Shown here piece by piece: positions 25,449-33,959 of a DNA stretch of 64,000 nucleotides. Below the pieces are notes generated by a model, which did not search any database, had not been told where the DNA came from, and was given only the letters and a program-made list of their open reading frames with translations. Location of the stretch: positions 62,001-126,000 of the forward strand of contig NZ_JAFCLG010000015.1 of assembly GCF_018129685.1 (NCBI RefSeq), written 5' to 3'. The position numbers and the translations under genes were made by a program. Positions within the stretch are counted from its first letter, which is position 1. Each line of letters begins with the position of its first letter. The stretch comes from Bradyrhizobium manausense. Lineage in GTDB: Bacteria; Pseudomonadota; Alphaproteobacteria; Rhizobiales; Xanthobacteraceae.

Positions 25449-25961
25449 TTAATCTCTGGAGGTCACCAGCCTGGTGAAGCCGCCAGCAAGCCGTGCCCTC
25501 GCCTGCATGACATAGTCTTTCGCCGCGCGGCTCAAGGCGCGGATGGCGCGCCAGGCTTCGGTTGCCTCGAGCCACGCCTTCATCGCGCTGAACTTCCCGT
25601 ACGCCCAGGCAGACGCCGGAATCCGCATCAGCTTGTCCCGGGTCAGATGGAACAGGCGCTCCACCAGCACCAATTTGAGCAGCTCGCAGCCAACGAAGGC
25701 CGCCGCGCCGCTCAGGAACTGGCCGGTTGCAACAAGGTATGCGGCCAAAGGCTTGATCGGCTCCAGAATGATCACGGGCACGGAAAACAGTGCCAGCGAT
25801 TGGTAAGGTGGCCGTGACTTGATCCAGGCCCGCAACCGCCTGAATTCGAAATGCCGCTCGAGCCAACGCGAGATCGGCCGAGCCACGGCCATGAACACCG
25901 CATCCACCAGGAAGTAGATGGCGGCCAGGACGTAGGTGACGGGTTTCAGGATTCGCTTCAC
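25449..25961 (-). CDS. Membrane protein of unknown function
   Basis: 170 residues from ATG 25961. Two or three hydrophobic helices (TYVLAAIYFLVDAVFMAVA; SLALFSVPVIILEPIKPLAAYL; GAAAFVGCELLKLVLVERL) are separated by basic loops, so an inner-membrane protein with a charged cytoplasmic C-terminus is likely. No family is recognised. It converges with the cupin gene (14-base gap). A six-base inverted repeat CCTAAA/TTTAGG lies upstream at about 25980-26004. Confidence 0.7.
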   Translation of the reverse strand: MKRILKPVTYVLAAIYFLVDAVFMAVARPISRWLERHFEFRRLRAWIKSRPPYQSLALFSVPVIILEPIKPLAAYLVATGQFLSGAAAFVGCELLKLVLVERLFHLTRDKLMRIPASAWAYGKFSAMKAWLEATEAWRAIRALSRAAKDYVMQARARLAGGFTRLVTSRD

Positions 25962-26077
25962 GATGAACTCTCCCGTGAACCTAAAGCCGGAACACGGGTT
26001 TAGGTTTCACCTTCGCGTGAATTTATCGGAGATTCGCTCCAGAACTTTTGGAGCATCCGCGAGATAGACGACTTCAG

Positions 26078-27229
26078 CTATTCCACCAGCTCCGGCCACG
26101 GCACGATGGTCGACTTCACCGTCTTCATCGCCACCGCGTCCTTCACCGCCTGCGAGACACCCTCTTCCGTGAACGGATAGATCGTCTGCATCTTCAGCCA
26201 GGGATATTTGCCCGCCGTGCGGTAGAGCATATCGACGCCGAGCGGCAGATCGTTGCCGGTAAACCCCCAGGAGCCGAGCACGTTCAGGTCCTTGGTGCAG
26301 ATGCGGTGCCAGGAGGTCTCGATCGAGCCGGCGTCGGTGAACTGGCCCATCTCGACGTAAGTGCCGCCGTCGCGCAGCATCTCGATGCCTTCGGGACCCG
26401 CGCTCGGATGGCCCGAGCAATCCATCACCAAATCAGCGCCGAAGCCGCCGACGATTTCGCGCACGCGGGCAATGCGGTCTTCCGGCGACGTGATCTCCTC
26501 GATGTCGACCGTCGCCTGCGCGCCGAACTCGCGCGCGAGCTTGAGGCGCGGCTCCTCCGGCGCACCGACGCAGATCACGCGCCCTGCCCCCATCTCTTTT
26601 GCCGCAGCGACCGCTAGAATGCCGATCGGGCCCGAGCCCTGGATCACGACCGTGTCGCCCCAGGTGAAGCCTCCTGCGCGGGTCGCGCGGTTGAAGGCGC
26701 GGATGCAGGAGGTCAGCGGCTCGGACAATGCGCCGAGGCGCAGCGACATGTCGTCGGGCAATTTGTAGATCTTGGTGCCCGGCAGCATGTCGAGATCGAC
26801 ATAGACATATTCGGCCCAGCCGCCCCACATGTGCGGCGCCTTGTCGAAGCCGAGATAGCGGCCGTAATAGACAGGCGTCAGGCATTTGTTGGCGGTCTGC
26901 GGATAGTGGATGCAGTAATAGCACTTGCCGCAGGGCATCAGCGGCGGGATCATCACCTTCGATCCGACCTTGAGCGGCTTGCTCATGAAGTCTTCGGTAA
27001 ACTCATCGCCGCACTCGACGATGACGCCGCCGATCTCGTGGCCGAGCGTGAACGGCCAGGGCAGCGGCTTCGGCCAATGGCCTTTCAGGATATGCAGATC
27101 GGTGCCGCAGACACCGCACGCGCCGATCTTGATCAGCGCACCCTTGCGACCGACCTTCGGCCACGGCACGGTCTTGATCACGGGCTCGCTGCCGGGACCT
27201 GCGTGGGTGCAGACGCGGATCTGTTCCAT
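26078..27229 (-). CDS. Zinc-dependent alcohol dehydrogenase-type oxidoreductase (MDR)
   Basis: 383 residues from ATG 27229 (MEQIRVCTHAGPGSEPVI). The catalytic zinc site is visible in CGVCGTDLH and LGHEIGG (Cys, His, Glu), and the structural zinc site in CGKCYYCIHYPQTANKC. The NAD(P)-binding segment GSGPIGILAVAAAKEMGA is intact. It belongs to the medium-chain dehydrogenase family, oxidising an alcohol or polyol; the substrate is unknown. A degenerate copy of its 5' end occurs 4.2 kb away at 31361-31467. Confidence 0.92.
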   Translation of the reverse strand: MEQIRVCTHAGPGSEPVIKTVPWPKVGRKGALIKIGACGVCGTDLHILKGHWPKPLPWPFTLGHEIGGVIVECGDEFTEDFMSKPLKVGSKVMIPPLMPCGKCYYCIHYPQTANKCLTPVYYGRYLGFDKAPHMWGGWAEYVYVDLDMLPGTKIYKLPDDMSLRLGALSEPLTSCIRAFNRATRAGGFTWGDTVVIQGSGPIGILAVAAAKEMGAGRVICVGAPEEPRLKLAREFGAQATVDIEEITSPEDRIARVREIVGGFGADLVMDCSGHPSAGPEGIEMLRDGGTYVEMGQFTDAGSIETSWHRICTKDLNVLGSWGFTGNDLPLGVDMLYRTAGKYPWLKMQTIYPFTEEGVSQAVKDAVAMKTVKSTIVPWPELVE

Positions 27230-27806
27230 GGCCGTTTCCTCTGCAGTCCGCTTGTCGTGCTCGTGGTCGCGGACCTGCGGTCAGCCTATGACAGCCGCGC
27301 AACATTGGAAATACCGACGCGGGTGTTGACACGCCAAGGCTGTTTAAGCAGGTTTGCTCTGTCGGAGCCCTGGCCTGCTTCGGATTTGCGTTGCTCCTCG
27401 CGCCGCTGTGTGCCGAAATCGACTGATGAATCTGCAGCGCGGATTTCAAGCCACTTGCTCCGCGCGGCTAACCTGCGCGTCCCATCCATTCTTCCATGCA
27501 GAGACCAGCCAACGACCGGATCGCATCCCTGCCCCGCCGTCTGGTCCCGCCCCATGAGCTAGCATTTCGTGTCATGCATCCAAAACGACGCCTTATTCTG
27601 TTCACCTGCTTGTCCTGCAAGGCGAATGATTTCAACGGCCGGGCCCGGATTCATTGCAGACTCACTGCTTCTTGGAGTGGTCTTCCCACGCGAACATCGG
27701 TGTCGAACCTCTCGAAGGAGATTCGCTCGAAAACAACGTAGCTCAACAGCTCATGATCGTGTTGACGCTGGCCATCGGAAAACGGGCCCTGCTTCACCAG
27801 AGAAGC
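27230..27806. other. 577-base region without a supported gene
   Basis: I find no ORF with protein-like character. A short plus-strand stretch at about 27310-27426 reads ALACFGFALLLAPLCAEID before a stop and resembles the last membrane helix of a transporter, possibly a decayed MFS or similar remnant. The rest shows no recognisable RNA gene or repeat. It marks the left side of the cassette discussed under findings. Confidence 0.5.
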
Positions 27807-28154
27807 TTACTTCGGCGTCGTTTTGGCGGTGAAGGATTGAGCGACGATCTTGCCGGCCCGTATTGCGAATGTGTCGGTAGCCATTTCATAGACGTTGTCA
27901 GAGGTCTCCGCAGTCCAGACGATATAGGCGAAGTCACCTTCAATCGTTTGCTGCTTCATGTCGAACGTCGGACGTCCTTTCCCGAACTCCGCAAAGAGGG
28001 CTTGAAAGATCGGTCTTATGCCATTGATACCGTTCAGCGTGCCGTTTTGCGTGAACATGACGGCTTCAGGCGCATAGTCTGAAAGGACTGCCTCGAGGTC
28101 GCGCCTGAAGAATGCGCCCAGGTGGTTGTCTAGAATCTCTTTTGTCGATGACAC
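27807..28154 (-). CDS. SnoaL/NTF2-like fold protein (DUF4440 type)
   Basis: 115 residues from ATG 28154 (MSSTKEILDNHLGAFFRRDLEAVLSDYAPEAV). The helix then GINGIRPIFQALFAEFGKG, and the sheet region YIVWTAETSDNVYEMATDTFAIRAGKIV fit the cone-shaped NTF2-like fold of SnoaL/DUF4440 proteins, small enzymes or ligand-binding proteins. Lower G+C than the flanking genes (32 of 60 bases in line 28021-28080). It may form part of the acquired cassette. Activity unknown. Confidence 0.8.
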   Translation of the reverse strand: MSSTKEILDNHLGAFFRRDLEAVLSDYAPEAVMFTQNGTLNGINGIRPIFQALFAEFGKGRPTFDMKQQTIEGDFAYIVWTAETSDNVYEMATDTFAIRAGKIVAQSFTAKTTPK

Positions 28155-28305
28155 AGTTCAGTTCCTTCGATCTTCGTTGAAGTTATCCTCCCAGTCCGGC
28201 AAAGCCTTTTGTGCCAGGCGAAACTCTGGGGGTATATGCTAGCGCCGCAGAGCTTCGTTAGGAGGTCTTGTGGTCCGCAAGTCACGGAGCGCAGGCTGCG
28301 CGCTC

Positions 28306-29064
28306 CTAGAATGGCCGAACTCTTCCCTCTGGGTCAGTCTTGCGCCGCGGGAAAGGCAAAAGCATCGAGACTCGTTGGCGGTAGCGGAGATACTGTTCGC
28401 CAAAAGCCGTCACGAGATCGCTCTCTTCAAGTGAGATGCCAAGGAGGATGTAGCCAGTATTTGCGATCGCAAACAGCAGGTGTCCCAGCGTCATGATCGG
28501 CGTCGCCCAGAAGGCGAGCAACAGACCGAGATAAAGGGGATGCCTCACCCACCTGTAAAGGAACGGTGCCCTGAACTCCGATGGCGGGAAAGTCTTGTTA
28601 CGCAGACGGGAATACACCTGCTGCAGTCCAAAAAGCTCGAAATGGTTGATTAGGAATGTGCTGAGCAGGACCAATCCCCACCCGGCCCAGAACATCGCCT
28701 GCAGAGCGATGGTGACCATCGGGTTCGTCACGGACCACACGACCCCGGTGACTGGACGCCATTGCCAATACAACAGCAGCAGCGCGAGGCTCGTTAGCAG
28801 AACGTATGTGGACCGTTCGACCGAGGGCGGAACGAGTTTGCTCCAGACCTGCTTGAAGGCGGGGCGGGCCATGACGCTGTGCTGAAGTGCAAACACGCCG
28901 ATCAGCAGCAGATCGATTGCGAACGAGGCCGGTGCTGGTCCCGCGTCGCCCGTGTCGATCGCCTTCGAAACCGGGAGATTGCCGACGAAACCGATGGTGT
29001 AGAGCAGCGTCACAAACGATATCAGGTAGGCAAGGACGCCATAGATAAACGATGCCAAAGCCAT
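28306..29064 (-). CDS. mddA: MddA-like methanethiol S-methyltransferase (NnrU/ICMT membrane fold)
   Basis: 252 residues from ATG 29064, preceded by GGAAGTAAAC; an ATG at 29076 is also in frame. Five to seven membrane helices carry the motifs LLLIGVFALQHSVMARPAFK, ERSTYVLLTSLALLLLYWQW, and FLYRWVRHPLYLGLLLAFWATP, the RHPxYLG signature of isoprenylcysteine-methyltransferase-like folds. The overall pattern matches MddA, which converts methanethiol to dimethyl sulfide with S-adenosylmethionine; the Bradyrhizobium enzyme is established. The assignment is from remembered motif pattern and needs alignment. It lies in a lower-GC cassette with another methyltransferase. Confidence 0.8.
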   Translation of the reverse strand: MALASFIYGVLAYLISFVTLLYTIGFVGNLPVSKAIDTGDAGPAPASFAIDLLLIGVFALQHSVMARPAFKQVWSKLVPPSVERSTYVLLTSLALLLLYWQWRPVTGVVWSVTNPMVTIALQAMFWAGWGLVLLSTFLINHFELFGLQQVYSRLRNKTFPPSEFRAPFLYRWVRHPLYLGLLLAFWATPIMTLGHLLFAIANTGYILLGISLEESDLVTAFGEQYLRYRQRVSMLLPFPRRKTDPEGRVRPF

Positions 29065-29186
29065 GTTTACTTCCATTTCAGATTCGGTTGGTGAGGATGG
29101 CAAGAACTTCCAGCGACGAACCGGACGGGCTCCCGACGGCGGGTGGCGGAAGCCCGCCTGGGAGAGACATCAGGCCGACGAGGATT

Positions 29187-30026
29187 TCATCTCTTCGTGA
29201 TGATGACTTCGAGGTATTCGCTCGGGACCACCATAGAGCGGTCACCTGACACGTTCAGGCGCCCGACCAGTTCCAGGATGTCGTGAGAAAGTGCCTTCTG
29301 ATCTCGCCCCTCGAGAGCCTCAAAGGCCTTAAGCACGGGACCATAGAAAGTCCGGAACACATCGAGGAAGTGCTCTGCCGATCGGTATCGGAAAACGAAG
29401 TGCCGGGGTGTCGTCGCAATCGCCGACGCCGAGTCACCGAAACTCGCGTCGAGGAACGAGCGCGTGCCCCAGACCGCCGGTGACTTCACGCCCTGCGGAG
29501 GCGGCAGGTGCTTGCCGATCGTCTTGAAAAGCTGGCCAATGAAGCCCTCGGGCGTCCAATTGGCCAGACCGATCTTACCTCCTGGCCTCGTAACCCGGAC
29601 CATTTGCGCAGCAGTCCGATCCTGGTTGGGACTGAACATACCGCCAAAAGTCGAGACCACAGCGTCGAACGCGCCATCAGCAAACGGCAGGTTCTCGGCA
29701 TCGGCGACCTCGAATCGAACCTCAAGGCCTTCAGCCGTAGCCCGTGCACGTGCGCGGCCCAGCAGGGCCTCGACATAGTCCGTGCACGTGACCTCGCACC
29801 AGCGCCGCGCAGCAGCCAGCGTCACGTTTCCGTTGCCGGCTGCCACGTCGAGCACCTTGTCGCCTGCTCGCAAGTCCATGCTCTCCGCCAGTTGCTCGCC
29901 GACGATCTGCAGGGTTGTGCCGATCACCGCGTAGTCACCAGATGACCAAGCTGCTTGCTGCTTGACTTTCAGAGCGTTGAGGTCTGGCCCGGTCGCGGAC
30001 GGATGGCAATCGATAATGTTGGTCAT
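29187..30026 (-). CDS. Class I SAM-dependent methyltransferase
   Basis: 279 residues from ATG 30026 (MTNIIDCHPSATGPDLNALKVKQQAAW). SAM motif I is LDVAAGNGNVTLAAARR, with the acidic residue before LLGRARARATAEGLEVRF and the DAENLPFADGAFDAVVSTFG region following, as in the UbiE/COQ5-like group. Substrate is unknown. It is 122 bases upstream of mddA on the same strand and may be co-transcribed with it; it is divergent from the AraC regulator. Confidence 0.88.
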   Translation of the reverse strand: MTNIIDCHPSATGPDLNALKVKQQAAWSSGDYAVIGTTLQIVGEQLAESMDLRAGDKVLDVAAGNGNVTLAAARRWCEVTCTDYVEALLGRARARATAEGLEVRFEVADAENLPFADGAFDAVVSTFGGMFSPNQDRTAAQMVRVTRPGGKIGLANWTPEGFIGQLFKTIGKHLPPPQGVKSPAVWGTRSFLDASFGDSASAIATTPRHFVFRYRSAEHFLDVFRTFYGPVLKAFEALEGRDQKALSHDILELVGRLNVSGDRSMVVPSEYLEVIITKR

Positions 30027-30339
30027 GCTGTCTCTCGCTTGATCTGGTTTCGCATCTTGCCAGGGGCGAGATCCGGATCTCTCGCTTTGGCCCCGCAATA
30101 CCTAGGTCACTCCGGATCAGCGCTGAATGACTGCGCTGCCGAACTACTTGCTCCGTCGTCCTGAACGCATTGCGCTGGCCGGGCAGGCCTCGGTACTTTG
30201 AGGATGCAGACTATGATCGGTCGGTCATGATCTGAGGCCGCCGGCATTGAACCTGTTATTCTTGCGGAGGACACATAGATTGGGCGGATGCCGCTATCCG
30301 AGCGGCCAAGCCAACTGGTCGCGGTGAAAGGTCTCATCG

Positions 30340-31362
30340 ATGAATTCAGACACGCTATCGCAGGTTCTTTCAGCGGTCAGTCTATCCGGCTCGGTCTTCT
30401 TCGACGTCATCGCTACAACGCCGTGGGTTGCTGAAGCTCCACCAGCCGCGGAGGTTGCCCACGAAGTCGTTCCCGGCGCACAGCATGCAATGGAGTACCA
30501 CCTCGTTATCAGTGGCTCGTGCTGGATTTCCCTGCTGGGCGAGCATGCATCCGAGCCACTGAAACTCCAGGAGGGAGACATCGTCGTCATTCCGCATGGC
30601 GACCCCCATGTCGTATCAAGCGCCCCCGGCATGCGAGCAGCGCCGGCTTTGGACGCTTATAGAAGAAGCTTACGGGATGACTCGCCCCCCTTCGTTCTGC
30701 AGACGGGCGGCGATGGCCCAGGAGAAGCCAAACTGATCTGCGGATTCTTCAGCTGCGACGCCCGTCCGTTCAACCCGCTCTTAAGCTCACTCCCACGTAT
30801 CATGCGCTTCGGTCGCGATCCCTCGAGTCCGCATGGCCGGCTCGATCAGTTCATCCAGTTTGCATCTGCCGAAATGGCCTCCAAAACGCCGGGAAGTCAG
30901 AGCGTGCTGATCCGGCTTTCCGAGCTGATGTTTGTCGAGGTGATCCGTCTGCACATTCGCCAGCTCGGCGACGAGAATACCGGTTGGTTGGCGGGATTGC
31001 GCGACCCACAGGTTGGCCGAGCTCTGACGCTGCTCCATGGACGGCCCGCGCACCCATGGACGCTCGAAGAACTGGCGTCTGAACTCGGGACATCGCGATC
31101 GGTTCTGACCGCCAGATTTACTCATCTTGTAGGGTGCCCGCCCATTCAGTACCTCACGCAATGGCGCATGCAATTGGCCGCGCGACGATTGGCAGACCCG
31201 AGCACCAAGGTGGCCGCCATTGCGCACGAGGTCGGTTATGACTCCGAAGCCGCGTTCAGCCGCGCCTTCAAGAAGTTTGTCGGGCGATCGCCTGGTCAGT
31301 GGCGAGGCGCACAGGGACGAGCAGATAAGCTGGAGCTGGCTGACGTCGATCAATTTTCCTGA
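30340..31362 (+). CDS. AraC-family regulator with N-terminal cupin domain
   Basis: 340 residues from ATG 30340 (MNSDTLSQVLSAVSLSG). The N-terminal cupin-like ligand domain (MEYHLVISGSCWISLLGEHASEPLKLQEGDIVVIPHGDPHVV) is followed by the C-terminal double helix-turn-helix ending VAAIAHEVGYDSEAAFSRAFKKFVGRSPGQWR. It faces the methyltransferase and mddA genes across a 313-base region (30027-30339) that contains no supported gene but is the obvious site for regulated promoters, with ATGATC occurring twice (30211-30230). It likely controls them; the inducer is unknown. Confidence 0.9.
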   Translation: MNSDTLSQVLSAVSLSGSVFFDVIATTPWVAEAPPAAEVAHEVVPGAQHAMEYHLVISGSCWISLLGEHASEPLKLQEGDIVVIPHGDPHVVSSAPGMRAAPALDAYRRSLRDDSPPFVLQTGGDGPGEAKLICGFFSCDARPFNPLLSSLPRIMRFGRDPSSPHGRLDQFIQFASAEMASKTPGSQSVLIRLSELMFVEVIRLHIRQLGDENTGWLAGLRDPQVGRALTLLHGRPAHPWTLEELASELGTSRSVLTARFTHLVGCPPIQYLTQWRMQLAARRLADPSTKVAAIAHEVGYDSEAAFSRAFKKFVGRSPGQWRGAQGRADKLELADVDQFS

Positions 31363-31467
31363 TCAGAGCATCCTTGCGGCCGACCGTCGGGTCCCGGCAC
31401 TGATTTGATCACGGGCTCACTGCCTGGTGCGGCGTGGGTGCAGACGCGGATCTGTTCCATGGCTGTT
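31361..31467 (-). pseudogene. Decayed duplicate of the alcohol dehydrogenase 5' end
   Basis: The 107 bases align with 27131-27236, the first roughly 33 codons of the alcohol dehydrogenase, with about 80% identity by eye and one extra base that breaks the frame. The match begins exactly in the AraC stop codon (TGATCAG, 31360-31366) and includes the start codon region (31458-31460, CAT on plus). It is not a functional gene. It marks the right junction of the cassette. Confidence 0.85.
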
Positions 31468-31521
31468 CAGCCCGTCTGTTATGCGCGCGTGCCGAGGTGT
31501 GTGTACGCGGGGACGACCAGA

Positions 31522-31973
31522 ATGCTTCGTGATTTTCGCTACGAGAATGCCGCGGCGATCGCCGGCCCCGCGGACCTTCCGAGCGCGGTGCGGCTGAACG
31601 CGATGGCGCGCTATCTCGGCATTCTGGTTGGACCGGCCGTCGGCGGCGTCATCTGCTGACGCTCGGTCCCTCGCACGGCATTGTCTTCAACACGATGTTC
31701 TATCTGCCGCTGCTGCTGCGGCTGTTCCGGGCGCCGGTGCGCGACAAGAGCGTGGCCGTGCGTCGCTACGCCGTGCGTGGATTCGCAGATATCGTCGACA
31801 CCATGCGCGCCACCGGAACGCAGCCGGTGCTGACGGCGATGACATCGCCCGCCGGCATCACCGTCGGCGTGTTCGGCGCAGCGACCGGCATCCACTGGTC
31901 GCTGGGTGTATCGGCCGCGCTGTTGCTGGCGCTGCTGTGTCTCCCGTATCATCGCGCCGCGAGAAAGTCATAA
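31522..31973 (+). pseudogene. MFS transporter pseudogene (DHA3/MFS_3 type)
   Basis: AIAGPADLPSAVRLNAMARYLGILVGPAVGGVI and then, after a missing base near 31650 and in the next frame, LLTLGPSHGIVFNTMFYLPLLLRLF and later TGIHWSLGVSAALLLALL are recognisable fragments of an MFS_3-type transporter. Between PVLTAM and TSPAGITVGVFG a large central part is missing. No start region is present. Frameshift and deletion show it is decayed. The order of fragments is right for one original gene. Confidence 0.8.
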
Positions 31974-31991
31974 CGACGCGGACCGGTTGAC

Positions 31992-32042
31992 TCCCGTCCC
32001 TCCCCACCGCACCCTCGAACCGCGGGTTGGGGAGTTGAGGCA
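31992..32042 (+). promoter_or_regulatory. Leader with potential to mask the MFS ribosome site
   Basis: CTCCCCA (about 31998-32004) and TGGGGAG (about 32028-32034) are complementary and the second contains the ribosome-binding GGGGAG for the TTG start of the next gene. Folding would hide the site, which could damp translation. It is a prediction from complementarity only. Confidence 0.35.
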
Positions 32043-33206
32043 TTGCGCAATCGCTGGGCCATTCTTGCGATCCTGTTCGTCGTTCGCCTCACCATCGCGT
32101 TCCAGTTCCAGAGCGTGGCGGCGGTCGCGCCGCTGCTTGAAAAGACATTTGGCGTTGGGCTCGCCGACATCGGCATCCTGATCGGGCTCTATTTCACCCC
32201 GGGCGTCGTGCTGGCGCTGCCGGGCGGTGCGATCGGACGATCGCTTGGCGACAAGCCGACGACGATCGCGGCGCTGCTGCTGATGACGGCGGGCAGTCTC
32301 GTGATGGCAACCACCGACATCTGGGGCTTGCAGATGGCGGGCCGGCTCACCTCCGGCGCGGGCGGCGTGCTGCTGACGGTGCAGCTCACCAAGATGGGCA
32401 CGGACTGGTTCGCCGGAAAAGAGATCGCCACCGCGATGGCGATCTTCGTCAACTCCTGGCCCGCAGGCGTTGCGATCTCGCTGCTTGTGCTGCCGGCGAT
32501 CGGCACCGCCTACGGCGCGGGCGCCGTGTTCGCGGCGACCGGGACGCTGAGCGCGATCGGCATCCTGCTGACCATGCTTTACCAGCCGCCGCCGGCCGTC
32601 ACGGCGAGCGCAGCCGGCTCAGGCCGGCTCGATCGCCTCGCTTTGCTGGCGGTGATCGTCGCCGGCCTCATCTGGGGCCTCTATAATGTCGGCTTCGCCA
32701 TGATCTTCTCGTTCGGCCCGTCCCTGCTCGCCGAGCGGGGCTGGAGCATTGCCGCCGCAGGCTCCGCAATCAGCCTTGTGATGTGGCTGTCGGTGGTCTC
32801 GGTGCCCTCAGGCGGATATCTGGCTGATCGTGCCAAGCCCTTCGTGCTGACGATCGTGGCCAGCATCACGGTCGCCGCCCTACTGGCCTGGCTAACCAGG
32901 TCGGACGCCGTGATCACGATTCTCATCCTCATCGGCCTGATCGGGGGCTTCCCGGCCGGCCCGATCATGAGCCTGGCCGCCCGCGTCCTTGCCCCGGAGA
33001 CAAGGGCGATCGGCATGGGCGTGTTCTACACTCTCTTTTATGCGACGATGATGCTGGGACCGGCGATCGCCGGGCGGTTGGCCAAATCGACCGGCACGGC
33101 CGCGGTCGCGCTCGACCTCGGCGCCCTGGCGGTATTGGCCTGCCCGCCGCTGATGTGGCTTTTTGAACGCATTGTGTCCGTCCGTAATCGCCGCGCCAGA
33201 TCATAA
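32043..33206 (+). CDS. MFS transporter, CynX/NimT-like
   Basis: 387 residues from TTG 32043 with GTTGAGG five bases upstream. About 12 membrane helices are evident; loop 2-3 shows GGAIGRSLGDKPTTIAALLL, a variant of motif A, and the second half contains GGYLADRAKPFVLTIVA. The family also includes cyanate and nitrate-type transporters, but the substrate is unknown. Located after the MFS pseudogene with a divergent history. It ends 63 bases before the PilZ gene start. Confidence 0.85.
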   Translation: MRNRWAILAILFVVRLTIAFQFQSVAAVAPLLEKTFGVGLADIGILIGLYFTPGVVLALPGGAIGRSLGDKPTTIAALLLMTAGSLVMATTDIWGLQMAGRLTSGAGGVLLTVQLTKMGTDWFAGKEIATAMAIFVNSWPAGVAISLLVLPAIGTAYGAGAVFAATGTLSAIGILLTMLYQPPPAVTASAAGSGRLDRLALLAVIVAGLIWGLYNVGFAMIFSFGPSLLAERGWSIAAAGSAISLVMWLSVVSVPSGGYLADRAKPFVLTIVASITVAALLAWLTRSDAVITILILIGLIGGFPAGPIMSLAARVLAPETRAIGMGVFYTLFYATMMLGPAIAGRLAKSTGTAAVALDLGALAVLACPPLMWLFERIVSVRNRRARS

Positions 33207-33218
33207 CGCGGCATTAAC
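33203..33218. promoter_or_regulatory. ctrA box: Near-perfect CtrA-type box before the double-PilZ gene
   Basis: ATAA-CGCGGCA-TTAAC (33203-33218) matches TTAA-N7-TTAAC at eight of nine fixed positions. It overlaps the last bases of the upstream MFS gene and lies about 50 bases before the PilZ start. Single-mismatch boxes occur by chance, so this is a candidate only. Confidence 0.3.
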
Positions 33219-33269
33219 CCTATGCACCTTAGGGTCGTGTCGGACTCCGCCCGGGCGGGGGGTCGGGTA

Positions 33270-33887
33270 GTGAAAATGGCGTTGGCGAACAAAAAATTTC
33301 TTCCGGCCGCCGAGGAACGTCGGCGTTTCCAGCGGGTCAAGGTGCACCTGCTCGGCCGTTACATGCTGCCGGATCGCCGCGAATTCCCCTGCCAGGTGAT
33401 CAACATGTCGCCAGGCGGGCTCGCGCTGCTCGCCCCCGGTATCGGCAATGTCGGCGACCGCGTCGTCGCCTATCTCGACCATATCGGCCGGGTCGAGGGC
33501 AAGATCACCCGGATCATAGACAACGGCTTCGCCATGACGGTCGGGGCGACGCCGCGCAAACGCGACAAGCTCGCGGCCCAGCTGACCTGGCTCGCCAACC
33601 GCGACATCCTCAATTTGCCGGAAGACCGCCGCCACGACCGTATCGTGCCGCGCAATCCGATCGCGGTGCTGACGCTCGAGGACGGCACCAAGATGACCTG
33701 CCGCATCATCGACCTCTCGCTGTCGGGCGCGGCCATTGCCGCCGAGAACCGCCCGCCGCTGAAATCGACGGTTTTCCTCGGCCGGGTCCAGGGCCGCGTG
33801 GTCCGAAACCTCGAAGACGGCTTCGCACTCGAGTTCTTGCACTCGCAGCCAATCGAGACTCTCGAAGAGAGCGTTACCGCGCGGTAA
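33270..33887 (+). CDS. Tandem PilZ-domain protein (c-di-GMP receptor candidate)
   Basis: 205 residues from GTG 33270 (VKMALANKKFLPAAEERRRF); ATG at 33276 and ATG at 33222 are also in frame. Two PilZ units are visible: RRRFQR (about 17-22) with NMSPGG (45-50), and RRHDR (about 120-124) with DLSLSG (148-153). PilZ proteins bind c-di-GMP through RxxxR and DxSxxG, and unit 2 is the better match; unit 1 has Asn in place of Asp. No output domain is fused, so it would act through a partner. A strong terminator follows. Confidence 0.88.
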   Translation: MKMALANKKFLPAAEERRRFQRVKVHLLGRYMLPDRREFPCQVINMSPGGLALLAPGIGNVGDRVVAYLDHIGRVEGKITRIIDNGFAMTVGATPRKRDKLAAQLTWLANRDILNLPEDRRHDRIVPRNPIAVLTLEDGTKMTCRIIDLSLSGAAIAAENRPPLKSTVFLGRVQGRVVRNLEDGFALEFLHSQPIETLEESVTAR

Positions 33888-33925
33888 AGCGCGACGGCGC
33901 CAAAACCCCTGTTTTCAAAACCTCG

Positions 33926-33959
33926 AAGGCGGCGCCCGCGATCCGGACGCCGCCTTTTT
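33926..33959 (+). terminator. Intrinsic terminator of the PilZ gene
   Basis: AAGGCGGCG (33926-33934) and CGCCGCCTT (33948-33956) form a perfect nine-base-pair stem followed by TTT, 39 bases after the PilZ stop. The following AT-rich stretch, about 34050-34140, is promoter-like DNA for the next gene. Nothing else was found in the 330-base gap. Confidence 0.85.

Noticed and set aside
30107..30337. A 76-residue minus-strand frame between the methyltransferase and AraC genes.
   Set aside because: No ribosome site, no motif, Ser/Arg-rich content; it fills a divergent promoter region.
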